Source: an uncultured Aquimarina sp.
GTDB lineage: Bacteria; Bacteroidota; Bacteroidia; Flavobacteriales; Flavobacteriaceae
Direction: 5' to 3'
Assembly (NCBI RefSeq): GCF_947495315.1
Contig: NZ_CANLYD010000002.1
Span: forward strand, 310,001 to 374,000
Length of the DNA: 64,000 nucleotides
Positions 44,378-52,766 of the stretch are shown one piece after another. Position 1 is the first letter of the stretch, and every line of letters starts with the position of its first letter. The notes below the pieces were generated by a model. The model was not told where the DNA came from. It worked only from the letters and a program-made list of their open reading frames with translations, and did not search any database. The position numbers and the translations under genes were made by a program.

Positions 44378-44755
44378 ATGGTAAGTAGGGATCGATTGTA
44401 TCAGACTTTTGGAGAATTATTGTATGTAATTGCTATGAGTGATGGTGTGATTCAGAAAGAAGAAGTAAAAACGCTGGAAGAAATCCTAAAGGCACATCCA
44501 AAAGGACAAGAAATTAAATGGTCTTTTGACTATGAAAATGATAATCAAAATGATATCGAAACTTTATATAAAAGGGTTATAGAAGTTTTTTCTGATAATG
44601 GCCCGGATGAAGAATATGATTTTATGATTTATGCGTTGACTAAAATTGCAGAAACAACTGATGGTATTGGTTCTAAAGAAGAAAAAGTAATTAATAGTTT
44701 TTCTAAAGATCTTTTAGAAAGATTCAAAAAAGACATTGATAATTTATTTAATTGA
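44378..44755 (+). CDS. TerB-like protein
   Basis: The 125-residue helical protein contains LLYVIAMSDGVIQKEEVKTLEEIL and a second half ALTKIAETTDGIGSKEEKVINSF, the paired acidic, EF-hand-like helix hairpins of TerB-type proteins (M-x-DG-x-I-x-x-x-E). TerB-like proteins bind divalent metal and are linked to stress or tellurite response in some hosts. No other ter genes lie nearby. It overlaps the region just before the cytochrome gene. Confidence 0.7.
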   Translation: MVSRDRLYQTFGELLYVIAMSDGVIQKEEVKTLEEILKAHPKGQEIKWSFDYENDNQNDIETLYKRVIEVFSDNGPDEEYDFMIYALTKIAETTDGIGSKEEKVINSFSKDLLERFKKDIDNLFN

Positions 44756-44769
44756 TAAGATCACACACA

Positions 44770-45168
44770 ATGAAAAATATTTTTTTAATACTCTTAAGCA
44801 TCACTTTTGTAGTTGCTAGTTGTCAATCAGAAAAGAAAACCGAAAAAGAAAAAATCGTTATCGGATCAAAGAAAAAAACAACATCTCCAGAATTCGAATT
44901 AGGTAAAGAGCTGTTTAAGGGTAAAGGAAACTGTTATTCCTGTCATCGAATGGATAAGAAATCCGTAGGTCCAAGTGTAACAGAGATCATGAAAATCTAC
45001 AAAGAACAAAATGGCGATATCATAGGTTTTTTAAGACAAAAAAAAGATCCTATTGTAGATCCTGATAATTATGCAGTAATGAAAACCAATTTTGCTCGCT
45101 TAGAAAAATTCACCGACGAAGAATTGAAAGCAATAGAATTATATATGAATGAAGTGACTACTAAGTAA
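44770..45168 (+). CDS. c-type cytochrome lipoprotein
   Basis: The protein has 132 residues from the ATG at 44770; a TTG 18 bases upstream is less likely because the signal MKNIFLILLSITFVVASC then begins late. Cys18 is the lipobox Cys. A single heme-binding site, CYSCH, lies in KGKGNCYSCHRMD, with a distal Met in YAVMKTNFARL as the probable sixth ligand. It is a mono-heme membrane-anchored electron carrier. Its stop overlaps the start of the DinB-like gene by one base (TAATG). Confidence 0.85.
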   Translation: MKNIFLILLSITFVVASCQSEKKTEKEKIVIGSKKKTTSPEFELGKELFKGKGNCYSCHRMDKKSVGPSVTEIMKIYKEQNGDIIGFLRQKKDPIVDPDNYAVMKTNFARLEKFTDEELKAIELYMNEVTTK

Positions 45169-45683
45169 TGAAACGAATATTCTTTCTTCTTTTTTTTATT
45201 TCATATCCCATAATGTCTCAACAAGTAACCCCAAAATCCGCTTTTTTGGAAAAGTGGAATAACTCTAAAGAGTATTTGCTAGAAATAGCGGAATCTATGC
45301 CCGAAAACAAGTATCTATATACTCCTTCAGAACGTGAAATGGATTTTAAAAATCAATTGCTTCATATCTGTGGGAATATGCTATGGCTTAGTACGACCTA
45401 CTTTTCTGAAGAAGTCTTTGATCGTAAAAAGCTTGCAGAAAATGCTCCTGATTCTAAGGCCGAGATTATGAAGTTACTCGAAAAGTCATTTGATCTTGTC
45501 TACGAACGAGTGCAGAATGCAAAAGAAGAGTCACTAAAAACCGAAGTAGATTTTTTTGCTGGCCCAAAATCCAAACTTCAGATTTTGAATCTGCTTCAGG
45601 ATCATGTAACACATCATAGAGGACAGTTAATCGTGTATTTAAATCTTAATGAGATTAAACCACCCAAGTATGTGGGGTGGTAA
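45168..45683 (+). CDS. DinB-family protein with signal peptide
   Basis: The 171 residues open with a Sec signal (MKRIFFLLFFISYPIMSQQ). The mature part is a four-helix DinB domain. Candidate metal His residues are in LLHICGNMLWLS and DHVTHHRGQLIVYL, and the C-terminus EIKPPKYVGW is typical. Periplasmic DinB proteins are uncharacterised metalloproteins. The gene is coupled to the cytochrome c gene by a TAATG overlap. After the stop, the same frame stays open for another 43 codons with coding-like sequence. Confidence 0.82.
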   Translation: MKRIFFLLFFISYPIMSQQVTPKSAFLEKWNNSKEYLLEIAESMPENKYLYTPSEREMDFKNQLLHICGNMLWLSTTYFSEEVFDRKKLAENAPDSKAEIMKLLEKSFDLVYERVQNAKEESLKTEVDFFAGPKSKLQILNLLQDHVTHHRGQLIVYLNLNEIKPPKYVGW

Positions 45684-45976
45684 AAACACACCATTAGCTT
45701 TTGCTCAATTTATCCTTATGACGTTTTAGTCAGAATCAGAGATCAGAGTAAAACTTCAATATTAGAAAAATTAGAAGGTGCATTAAATTTGTATTCTAGA
45801 GAAAACAATACATAGATTTTTATTGAGATGCTATTTACAAATACTATTTTGTTATGTACAAATAATAAAAGTAAGGATTCATAGTTAAAAAGATTAACAT
45901 ATATTCAATTCTCAACTAAGCTTATTATTAAATAAAATATTCACACATTATTCTTTCAACCTAACAATTCAAACTC
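45684..45976. other. 293-base gap with a possible coding remnant
   Basis: From 45684 to 45815 the DinB frame continues past its TAA as an open, coding-like stretch (SIYPYDVLVRIRDQSKTSIL...LNLYSRENNT) ending at TAG, with no start codon. I do not recognise it. The rest is AT-rich and carries no ORF or strong hairpin; it presumably holds the promoter of the hydrolase. Confidence 0.35.
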
Positions 45977-47104
45977 ATGATCAAAAATTTACAAGTATTA
46001 CTACTAGTTGCAGTAGTAACGCTAACAGGCTTCTATTCTAGCTATGCGCAATGCAGTGATATTACATTAGAATCTATAACAAATCCTGGTCCGTATGACA
46101 TTGATTCCTATTCAGAATCTGACGGCTTACCAAATAGTTCAGGTTATCGAGAAGTAACAGTATACTATCCTATAAATGGAACACCGCCATATCCGAGTAT
46201 TGCCATCGTGCCTGGATTTACGGCTGGTCCCGGATCGGTGAGAGCTTGGGGACCTTATTATGCTTCTCATGGAATCGTAGCTATAGTTATAGGGACTAAT
46301 AATAGAAATGCATTTCCAGATGAAAGAGCAACAGCCCTTATCGCTGCTCTTCAAACTTTAGAAAATGAGAATACGCGAACTTCTTCTCCGCTCCTGGGAC
46401 AAGTTGATATTGATAAATTTGCTGTAAGTGGCCACTCTATGGGAGGAGGAGGAGCCCAACGAGCAGCAGTTATGAATGCTAATATAAAAGCTGTAGTTGC
46501 CTTATGTCCTTGGTTACCAACATTTAATAGGCCATCTCTTGATCATTCAGCTCCTGTACTTATTTTTAGTGGTCAAAATGATCCTACTGCACAACCATCT
46601 CAGCACGCTGATATCCACTATGATGTAACTCCAGAGGGAACTGATAAATTATTGTATGAAATAAAAAACGGGAATCATTCTGCAGCAAATAATCCAGCAG
46701 GAGCACAAGGAAATGTAGGGAAGCTAGCTATTTCTTGGTTAAGGTCAAAACTAAATAACAACAATTGTTATTGCTCTTTAATCAATGATGAATTACTCAA
46801 TAATCCAGCAACTGCATCAACATTTGAAACAAATGTTTCTTGCCAAACATTATCGGTTGATGAAATAGACGTCAATGCTCAATTAACCACAAGCATATAT
46901 CCGAATCCTACAAATTCTTATGTTACTGTAGAAAGTGATTTTGCTATTTCTAAGAGTTATAAAATATTTTCTCTTTTGGGTGAACATCTGGTTAGCGGAA
47001 GCATTACTACTAAAAAGGAACAAATTGATTTATCACAACTAAAACCAAATATATACTTGTTGAATATTGACAATCAAGTTTTCAAAATATTGAAGACTGA
47101 ATAA
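45977..47104 (+). CDS. PETase/cutinase-like polyester hydrolase with T9SS tail
   Basis: The 375-residue protein has a signal peptide (1-24). The alpha/beta-hydrolase domain has nucleophile Ser154 in SGHSMGGGG, acid Asp202 (SGQNDPTA) and His234 (NGNHSAAN). The oxyanion segment is VPGFTAGPGSVRAWGPYYAS with Phe81, and Trp179 in CPWLP matches the substrate-cleft Trp of PETases. Order and wording follow IsPETase and TfCut2 (PGYTA...GPRLASHG, G[WH]SMGGGG, NGGSH), but the IsPETase Cys203/Cys239 disulfide is not conserved. The C-terminal 75 residues are a T9SS sorting domain (SIYPNPTNSYVTVES...ILKTE). It is likely exported to attack polyester or cutin-like polymers; PET activity is unproven. Confidence 0.8.
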   Translation: MIKNLQVLLLVAVVTLTGFYSSYAQCSDITLESITNPGPYDIDSYSESDGLPNSSGYREVTVYYPINGTPPYPSIAIVPGFTAGPGSVRAWGPYYASHGIVAIVIGTNNRNAFPDERATALIAALQTLENENTRTSSPLLGQVDIDKFAVSGHSMGGGGAQRAAVMNANIKAVVALCPWLPTFNRPSLDHSAPVLIFSGQNDPTAQPSQHADIHYDVTPEGTDKLLYEIKNGNHSAANNPAGAQGNVGKLAISWLRSKLNNNNCYCSLINDELLNNPATASTFETNVSCQTLSVDEIDVNAQLTTSIYPNPTNSYVTVESDFAISKSYKIFSLLGEHLVSGSITTKKEQIDLSQLKPNIYLLNIDNQVFKILKTE

Positions 47105-47123
47105 ATATAGAATCCAAAATATT

Positions 47124-47176
47124 ATTTAATCCCACAAAACCTGAAGAAAAATTCATTGTGCTTTGTGGGATTAAAT
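47124..47176 (+). terminator. long-stem inverted repeat after the hydrolase
   Basis: ATTTAATCCCACAAA and its complement form a perfect 15-bp stem around a 23-base loop, 20 bases after the stop. No T-run follows, so it may be a stability hairpin as much as a terminator. Confidence 0.6.
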
Positions 47177-47327
47177 GAGATATAATACATTTTAGAGTTC
47201 TTTTTAGATAAAGGATTCATATCTAGATTAATTCTTCTTTAGAATATATGCATTTTTGATTCTTAGCGTATACTAATCGTACTCCTACTGAAATTATTTA
47301 TTACTTTAGCAGAACTAATCTTATACC

Positions 47328-48446
47328 ATGGCACTACTAATTGTATACGGAGTCGTATCTATTTTCTTTTCGTTTTTATGCTCAATTTTGGAAGCAGTTT
47401 TACTGAGTATTACTCCTACGTTTCTTAACGTTAAGAAAAAAGAAGGGAAAGCTTATGCAACTTCTTTAGAAAAGCTAAAGAAGGACGTAGACCGGCCACT
47501 AATTGCCATATTAACGCTTAATACTATTGCACACACTGTAGGAGCTATATTGGTAGGTGTACAAGCAAAAGTAGCATATGGCGAAATGTATGGATCTGAA
47601 ACCCGTACAATTCTTGGGATGGAGATTACGGAAGATCTTATGGTAGGAATTGTATCTTCTATTATGACTATTTTGATATTAGTAGCTTCAGAGATTATTC
47701 CTAAGACTATCGGAGCAACCTATTGGAAACAGTTATCTAATTTTACCTCTAAAGCATTACATGTTTTGATCTGGCCACTAAAATGGACAGGTATTCTCTG
47801 GATATTACAATTAACTACTAAGTTAATCGGTGGCAAAGGACATCACGGATCTGTGTTAAGCAGAGAAGATTTTACTGCCATGGCTGATATTGCCGAAGAA
47901 GAAGGTGTTTTTGAAGAATCAGAATCTAAAGTAATCAGGAATCTATTGAATTTTAAGGCTATTTTTGCAAAAGATGTCATGACTCCAAGAACGGTGATTA
48001 AAACTGCTTCTGAAGATACAACCGTAGAAGAGTTTTTTAATGAAAACCAAAATCTACGTTTTTCCCGAATTCCTGTGTATAAGGAAAATTCTGATAATAT
48101 AACAGGGCAAGTATTAAAAGATGAAGTTTTTAAGGAAATGGCAAACCAAAATGGTCATAAACTTCTTGCCGAAATAAAAAGACCTATCATATTTACAACC
48201 AGAAACTTACCAATTCCGGATTTATTTAATGAGTTAGTTCAAACTAAAAACCATATAGCTTTGGTAGTAGATGAATATGGTTCTGTAAGCGGTGTAGTTA
48301 GCATGGAAGATGTAATCGAAACCTTATTAGGATTGGAAATTATGGATGAAAGTGATCAAGATTCTAATATGCAGGAGTTAGCACGAAAAAATTGGGAAGA
48401 CCGAGCTCGCCGTATAGGACTGCTGGATGATAAAAAAGAAGAATGA
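47328..48446 (+). CDS. CNNM/CorC-type membrane protein with CBS domains
   Basis: The 372-residue protein has an N-terminal CNNM (DUF21) domain with four hydrophobic helices (FSFLCSILEAVLLSITPTFL, NTIAHTVGAILVGVQ, IIPKTIGATYWKQ). A tandem CBS pair (about 215-345: KDVMTPRTVI, HIALVVDEYGSVSGVVSMED) follows. It lacks the CorC_HlyC C-terminal domain. Relatives transport Mg2+ or act in divalent-cation homeostasis; the specific ion is unknown. It overlaps the MGMT gene by four bases (ATGA). Confidence 0.88.
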   Translation: MALLIVYGVVSIFFSFLCSILEAVLLSITPTFLNVKKKEGKAYATSLEKLKKDVDRPLIAILTLNTIAHTVGAILVGVQAKVAYGEMYGSETRTILGMEITEDLMVGIVSSIMTILILVASEIIPKTIGATYWKQLSNFTSKALHVLIWPLKWTGILWILQLTTKLIGGKGHHGSVLSREDFTAMADIAEEEGVFEESESKVIRNLLNFKAIFAKDVMTPRTVIKTASEDTTVEEFFNENQNLRFSRIPVYKENSDNITGQVLKDEVFKEMANQNGHKLLAEIKRPIIFTTRNLPIPDLFNELVQTKNHIALVVDEYGSVSGVVSMEDVIETLLGLEIMDESDQDSNMQELARKNWEDRARRIGLLDDKKEE

Positions 48447-48922
48447 TCAAAACCGCTTTCATAAAAACTCCTTTAGGTATTGCTTCTATATCAGGAGATG
48501 AAAATGGTATTACAAAAATTTCAATAACCGAAGACACAGAAAAAGATCTTTCTAAAGAGATTCCGGAGATACTTAAGGAAGCAGTAATTCAGTTACAGGA
48601 GTATTTTAAGGGAAATAGAAGTGATTTCAGCATTAAAATGAATCCATCTGGTACTGATTTTCAGAAAAAGGTGTGGCAAGAGCTTTCTAAAATTCCTTTT
48701 GGTAAAACGGTTAGCTACTTAGATATCGCTAAACAATTAGGAGATCCTAAATGTATACGAGCAGCGGCGTCTGCTAACGGTAAAAATCCATTGTGGGTAG
48801 TAGTACCTTGCCATCGTGTCATTGGTAGTGATGGATCGCTTACCGGATATGCCGGCGGATTATGGCGGAAAAAATGGTTATTGGAGCATGAAAGTCCAGT
48901 AAAACAACAATCTTTGTTTTAG
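48443..48922 (+). CDS. methylated-DNA-protein-cysteine methyltransferase
   Basis: The 159 residues contain GTDFQKKVWQELSKIPFGKTVSY and the active-site Cys in VVPCHRVIGSDGSLTGYAGGL. It transfers methyl groups from O6-methylguanine to the cysteine, a suicide repair reaction. The length suits an Ogt-type enzyme without the Ada regulatory domain. It starts within the end of the CNNM gene. Confidence 0.95.
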   Translation: MIKTAFIKTPLGIASISGDENGITKISITEDTEKDLSKEIPEILKEAVIQLQEYFKGNRSDFSIKMNPSGTDFQKKVWQELSKIPFGKTVSYLDIAKQLGDPKCIRAAASANGKNPLWVVVPCHRVIGSDGSLTGYAGGLWRKKWLLEHESPVKQQSLF

Positions 48923-48981
48923 AAAGAAAATTCTCAAAAATTTATTTTCATACCTTAGAGCTTTAAAATTTCAAAAAGCAA

Positions 48982-50136
48982 ATGAAAATTCTCAAAAAAC
49001 TTCTTAAAGGCCTCGTAGGTATTATTCTACTTTGTGTGGTTTTATTATACATTTTTGATTATGACTATATCCTAAAAGGAGTACGTGTTGTATATATGAC
49101 AGGACATAAAACTGCATATATAGATGATTATACATATTTTGATAATCATACTGTAGAAAAAGGTAGTACACCGATTCCCTGGAAATTACATGCTAATTAT
49201 AATACAGCTACACCTACCGAAAGGTTAAATAATATCAACGATGAAATGGGAACCGTGGCATTTATGATTATTAAAAACGACAGTATTTGGTATGAGAACT
49301 ATGCTGAAGGTTATGGTGTAGAGTCTAAAACCAACTCTTTTTCTATGGCAAAAAGCATCACAACCGCCTTATTAGGAAAAGCCATTATGGATGGATATAT
49401 CAAAAGCTTAGATCAACCAATAGGAAATTTTCTACCTAAATTCTCAGAAGGAATAGCGGCTAAAGTAACTGTAGGAGATCTATCATCAATGTCATCTGGA
49501 TTAAATTGGACAGAACATTATACAAGCCCATTTTCAATAACAGCAAGAGCTTACTATGACCCCGAATTAAGAGAGGTGATGAATGGATTAGAAATTGTGG
49601 ATGAACCAGGAAAAGAATTTAGATATTTAAGTGGTAATACACAGTTATTGGGCATGGTAGTTGAAAAAGCAACTGGTAAAAGTTTATCAGAATATCTAAG
49701 TGAGAGTTTCTGGAAACCTATGGGTATGGAACAAGATGCATTGTGGCAAGTGGATAGTGAAGATAGCGGAATGGAAAAATCGTATTGCTGTATCGCTAGT
49801 AATGCTAGAGATTTTGCTCGTTTTGGAGTGCTGTTTAAAAATGATGGGAAGTTTGGAGGGAAACAAATATTGCCAAAAGAGTTTACAAAACTCGCTACGC
49901 AAAAACGCTTTGAGAAAGATGACATGTACGGCTACGGGTTTTGGTTATCTGATCACCTTGATAAGGAGATATTTGTAATGCGAGGTATTTTAGGGCAATA
50001 TGTAATTAGTATTCCTCAGGATGATGTAATTATTGTTCGTTTAGGACATCATCGTGGAGGACCACAAGGATCTTTTAGTGAAGATTTCTTTATTTATATT
50101 GAGGAGACTTATAAAATGTTAGAGAATGCTTCATAA
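48982..50136 (+). CDS. serine hydrolase (beta-lactamase class C-like)
   Basis: The 384-residue protein has an N-terminal membrane anchor (ILKKLLKGLVGIILLCVVLLYIF). The penicillin-binding motif SxxK is SMAKSIT, and YxN-type YLSGN follows. Near the C-terminus, GILGQYVISIPQDDVIIVRLG stands where the KTG/HxG element is normally found. It is an esterase- or peptidase-like member of the class C family, not a proven beta-lactamase. It overlaps the exonuclease gene by 11 bases. Confidence 0.82.
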   Translation: MKILKKLLKGLVGIILLCVVLLYIFDYDYILKGVRVVYMTGHKTAYIDDYTYFDNHTVEKGSTPIPWKLHANYNTATPTERLNNINDEMGTVAFMIIKNDSIWYENYAEGYGVESKTNSFSMAKSITTALLGKAIMDGYIKSLDQPIGNFLPKFSEGIAAKVTVGDLSSMSSGLNWTEHYTSPFSITARAYYDPELREVMNGLEIVDEPGKEFRYLSGNTQLLGMVVEKATGKSLSEYLSESFWKPMGMEQDALWQVDSEDSGMEKSYCCIASNARDFARFGVLFKNDGKFGGKQILPKEFTKLATQKRFEKDDMYGYGFWLSDHLDKEIFVMRGILGQYVISIPQDDVIIVRLGHHRGGPQGSFSEDFFIYIEETYKMLENAS

Positions 50137-50839
50137 AATTAACTTAGAACACATTTTGTTTCTAGACATCGAAACAGTTCCGGAGCAAAAAAGCTTTGAT
50201 GCCCTAACGGATGAAATGAAATATCTATGGGCTGATAAAACTAAATTTCAACGTAAAGAAGAGTTCTCTCCAGAAGAATTCTACGAGCGAGCTGGTATCT
50301 GGGCAGAATTTGGAAAGATCGTCTGTATCTCAGTTGGATATTTTACGTTTAAAGGAGAGACAAGGTCTTTTAGAACTACTTCTTTTTTTGGTGATGAGAG
50401 GCAACTGCTTATAGATTTCAAAAACTTGTTAGAAGCGCACTTTAATCACCCACATCATTTGCTTTGTGCGCATAATGGTAAAGAGTTTGATTTTCCGTAT
50501 ATCGCCAGAAGAATGATTATTCACAATATTAGTTTGCCTTTTAAACTAAATTTATTTGGTAAAAAACCTTGGGAGGTTCCGCATTTAGACACTTTGGATT
50601 TATGGAAGTTTGGGGACTATAAACACTATACCTCTCTTAAGCTTTTGACAAATATTTTAGGAATCCCTTCTCCAAAAGATGACATTGATGGTAGTCAGGT
50701 AAGACAGGTGTATTATGAAGAAAATGATATTGATCGTATTGTTATTTACTGTGAAAAAGATACTGTTGCTGTCGCTCAGATTCTTTTACGCTTGAGACAA
50801 GAAGAACTATTAGATGATGATGAGGTAGTTTCGGTATGA
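50126..50839 (+). CDS. PolB-like 3'-5' exonuclease
   Basis: The 237-residue protein has an exonuclease fold. Motif I is LFLDIETVPE (D-x-E), motif II lies in LCAHNGKEFDFPYIARRM (Asp) and motif III in YCEKDTVAVAQILLR (Asp). The LDTLDLWKFGDYKHYTSLKLL segment is typical of the stand-alone PolB-type exonucleases common in Bacteroidota. It starts inside the end of the serine-hydrolase gene, so the two are co-expressed although functionally unrelated. A perfect palindrome follows 21 bases after the stop. Confidence 0.85.
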   Translation: MLHKINLEHILFLDIETVPEQKSFDALTDEMKYLWADKTKFQRKEEFSPEEFYERAGIWAEFGKIVCISVGYFTFKGETRSFRTTSFFGDERQLLIDFKNLLEAHFNHPHHLLCAHNGKEFDFPYIARRMIIHNISLPFKLNLFGKKPWEVPHLDTLDLWKFGDYKHYTSLKLLTNILGIPSPKDDIDGSQVRQVYYEENDIDRIVIYCEKDTVAVAQILLRLRQEELLDDDEVVSV

Positions 50840-50860
50840 AATCGAAAATTGATATAATTA

Positions 50861-50909
50861 TTTAACCCACTTTATACAATAGATTTTCTATTGTATAAAG
50901 TGGGTTAAA
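50861..50909. repeat. perfect 23-bp palindrome (copy 2, short form)
   Basis: TTTAACCCACTTTATACAAT plus AGA, a TTT loop, and the exact complement form a 49-base hairpin. It corresponds to the core of the element at 41310-41485. Sites that differ (ACAAT/ATTGT here, GCAAT/ATTGC there; CCCAC/GTGGG against CCCGC/GCGGG) change on both arms, so pairing is kept. Located just after a stop codon, it may also act as a terminator. Confidence 0.75.
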
Positions 50910-50958
50910 AGAGAACCACCTGAATGAGCTCTCTTTAATAATAAGTTTACAATAGTTT

Positions 50959-51648
50959 TTATTGTAATCTAGCTAAAACAGACCTGCTTAATAATTTCCC
51001 ATTCGATTTTGTGGTTTCTTGTTGTACCAAACCAACATCTTTTGCAATCCATTGTTTTACATAAGAAGTTTGTTTCATACCCATACTCATATTAGTTTCA
51101 TTGATGTATGTGATGAGATAACAATTAAATGACCCTGCGGAAGTAGTAATGATCTCTGTTGATGCTACTTTTCGTTTTTTAAGATCTACAGTCATATCTA
51201 TGCTCATTACACCGGCATCAACAGACATAGTTACTTGACCATCTGGTAATTCTTGACCTACGGATAATGAATTCGGGATATCAATACCATTTCCTTCAAT
51301 ACGATATTCCATATTCTTGTATTGATTAAATAAATTAGGAGAAATTATAGATTCTGGATCTAAGGTTGTAATACCTCCATCACAGGTTACTGTAAATTGA
51401 GCTTCCGTAATTTTTTTTTGTTTTTTAGCGTCACTTAGATACATACTCATCGTAATCTTCGATTCAGATCCTGAAGAATTGATATCCAAAACCTCGTAAC
51501 TCGTTTTAGAAGTTAGTTTGTTTTTATGGTTAAAGTGATGCATTGTGATCGTAGTTCCTTCTTTTGAAGGATAAAATTGACTACAATTGTTTTGGGCGGT
51601 AAGCTTTCCTAAAGCAAGAATTACTAAAATTATAGATAAAGTTCTCAT
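50959..51648 (-). CDS. secreted TapB/DUF3108-like protein
   Basis: The 229 residues start with a Sec signal (MRTLSIILVILALGKLTAQ). The mature part is strand-rich: TITMHHFNHKNKLTSKTSYEVL, TTSAGSFNCYLITYINE, VKQWIAKDVGLVQQETT. This resembles the DUF3108/TapB group of lipocalin-like periplasmic proteins. The function is unknown. It sits 20 bases downstream of the kelch lipoprotein gene on the same strand. Confidence 0.65.
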   Translation of the reverse strand: MRTLSIILVILALGKLTAQNNCSQFYPSKEGTTITMHHFNHKNKLTSKTSYEVLDINSSGSESKITMSMYLSDAKKQKKITEAQFTVTCDGGITTLDPESIISPNLFNQYKNMEYRIEGNGIDIPNSLSVGQELPDGQVTMSVDAGVMSIDMTVDLKKRKVASTEIITTSAGSFNCYLITYINETNMSMGMKQTSYVKQWIAKDVGLVQQETTKSNGKLLSRSVLARLQ

Positions 51649-51668
51649 ATATAATAATTTATTAATGT

Positions 51669-52649
51669 TTAATCTTCATCAATTGTCCAGATTTCTCCAG
51701 AAGTTCCAGATGCCACGTATCCCCCAAAAAGCCATAGCTCATTACGATAAACTAGATTTGTATGAGAATGCGAACTTTCAAAAGGAATAACTTCCTCATA
51801 CCTTGTCCAGTTAATCATATCAGAAGAATACCATATATCTTGTATAATCCTTGATGTTTCTGACTGGCCATTAATAACCCATACTTTGTTATTAAAAACA
51901 GTTGCGGTATATAAATCTCTAGCAGTAAAAATAGGAGTGGATGTAGATACTAATGACCAGCTAATACCATCAGTACTTGACCAGATTTCATTGAATCGAC
52001 TAGTTTCATTTCTCCCTCCGATAACATACAGGGTGTTATTAAGAACTACAGTTTCATGATTGCCTCGTACAGGGAAAGCATTTGGATTTTCTTCTATCCA
52101 GTTAATACCATCTGTTGTAGACCATACCAGCATATCGGTTCTTGATGAAGAAGGGCCTATGACATACATTTTGTTATTGAATACTGTGGTGGTATGAGCG
52201 GACATATTACCAAAAGGAGCTGTCATAGTAACATTTGACCATGTCAGACCATCGCTGGATCGCCAAATATCGGATAAAAGATTTTCGGAGTTGTTTTTTC
52301 CACCAATTAACCACATTTCATTATTAAATACAGTTAAAGTATGACGATATCTTGCTTCGAAAAGGTTACTTGTAACGGATACCCAATTTATTCCATTATC
52401 GCTTGACCAAACAGCGTTTCCATAGGTGTCATCGGCAGTATATGCATTATCTCCACCCACGGACCATACTTTTCCATCAAATACAACCATGGTGTTTTCT
52501 GCAAATCCACCCATTTGATCTTCTGAAGTTTTTAGATCAAAGGTTAAAGAAGTTTCTGAAACATCATCTATTACAATATCATCATCATCTGTATCACAAG
52601 CAATATGTATAATAAGTAGAAATACTAATAAAATTTTTGAGGTTTTCAT
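51669..52649 (-). CDS. kelch-repeat lipoprotein
   Basis: The 326-residue protein has a lipobox (MKTSKILLVFLLIIHIAC) and a poly-Asp stretch, then about six kelch-type repeats. Examples are NTMVVFDGKVWSVGGDN, HTLTVFNNEMWLIGG, HETVVLNNTLYVIGG and ATVFNNKVWVINGQS; each alternates with IWSSTDGISW-type strands. A six-bladed propeller anchored on the surface or in the periplasm is likely. The ligand is unknown; no enzyme motif is present. Confidence 0.8.
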   Translation of the reverse strand: MKTSKILLVFLLIIHIACDTDDDDIVIDDVSETSLTFDLKTSEDQMGGFAENTMVVFDGKVWSVGGDNAYTADDTYGNAVWSSDNGINWVSVTSNLFEARYRHTLTVFNNEMWLIGGKNNSENLLSDIWRSSDGLTWSNVTMTAPFGNMSAHTTTVFNNKMYVIGPSSSRTDMLVWSTTDGINWIEENPNAFPVRGNHETVVLNNTLYVIGGRNETSRFNEIWSSTDGISWSLVSTSTPIFTARDLYTATVFNNKVWVINGQSETSRIIQDIWYSSDMINWTRYEEVIPFESSHSHTNLVYRNELWLFGGYVASGTSGEIWTIDED

Positions 52650-52713
52650 TTTGTTACGTTTTATAGTTTCCTATTTGTGTCATAATCTTTGATTAGGTAA
52701 ACATGAAACATAA

Positions 52714-52737
52714 AAAATCGCCCTAAAGAGCGATTTT
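52714..52737 (-). terminator. hairpin terminator
   Basis: AAAATCGC and GCGATTTT flank an 8-base loop; on the minus strand a T-run follows. It ends the phosphatase gene just before the kelch lipoprotein. Confidence 0.75.
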
Positions 52738-52766
52738 AAAATTAAAAAGTAAACGGATTTTGGTTA

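Noticed and set aside
48982..50136. True beta-lactamase call for the serine hydrolase
   Set aside because: SxxK and a YxN-like motif are present, but the KTG/HxG element is replaced and it has a membrane anchor, so antibiotic hydrolysis is not supported.
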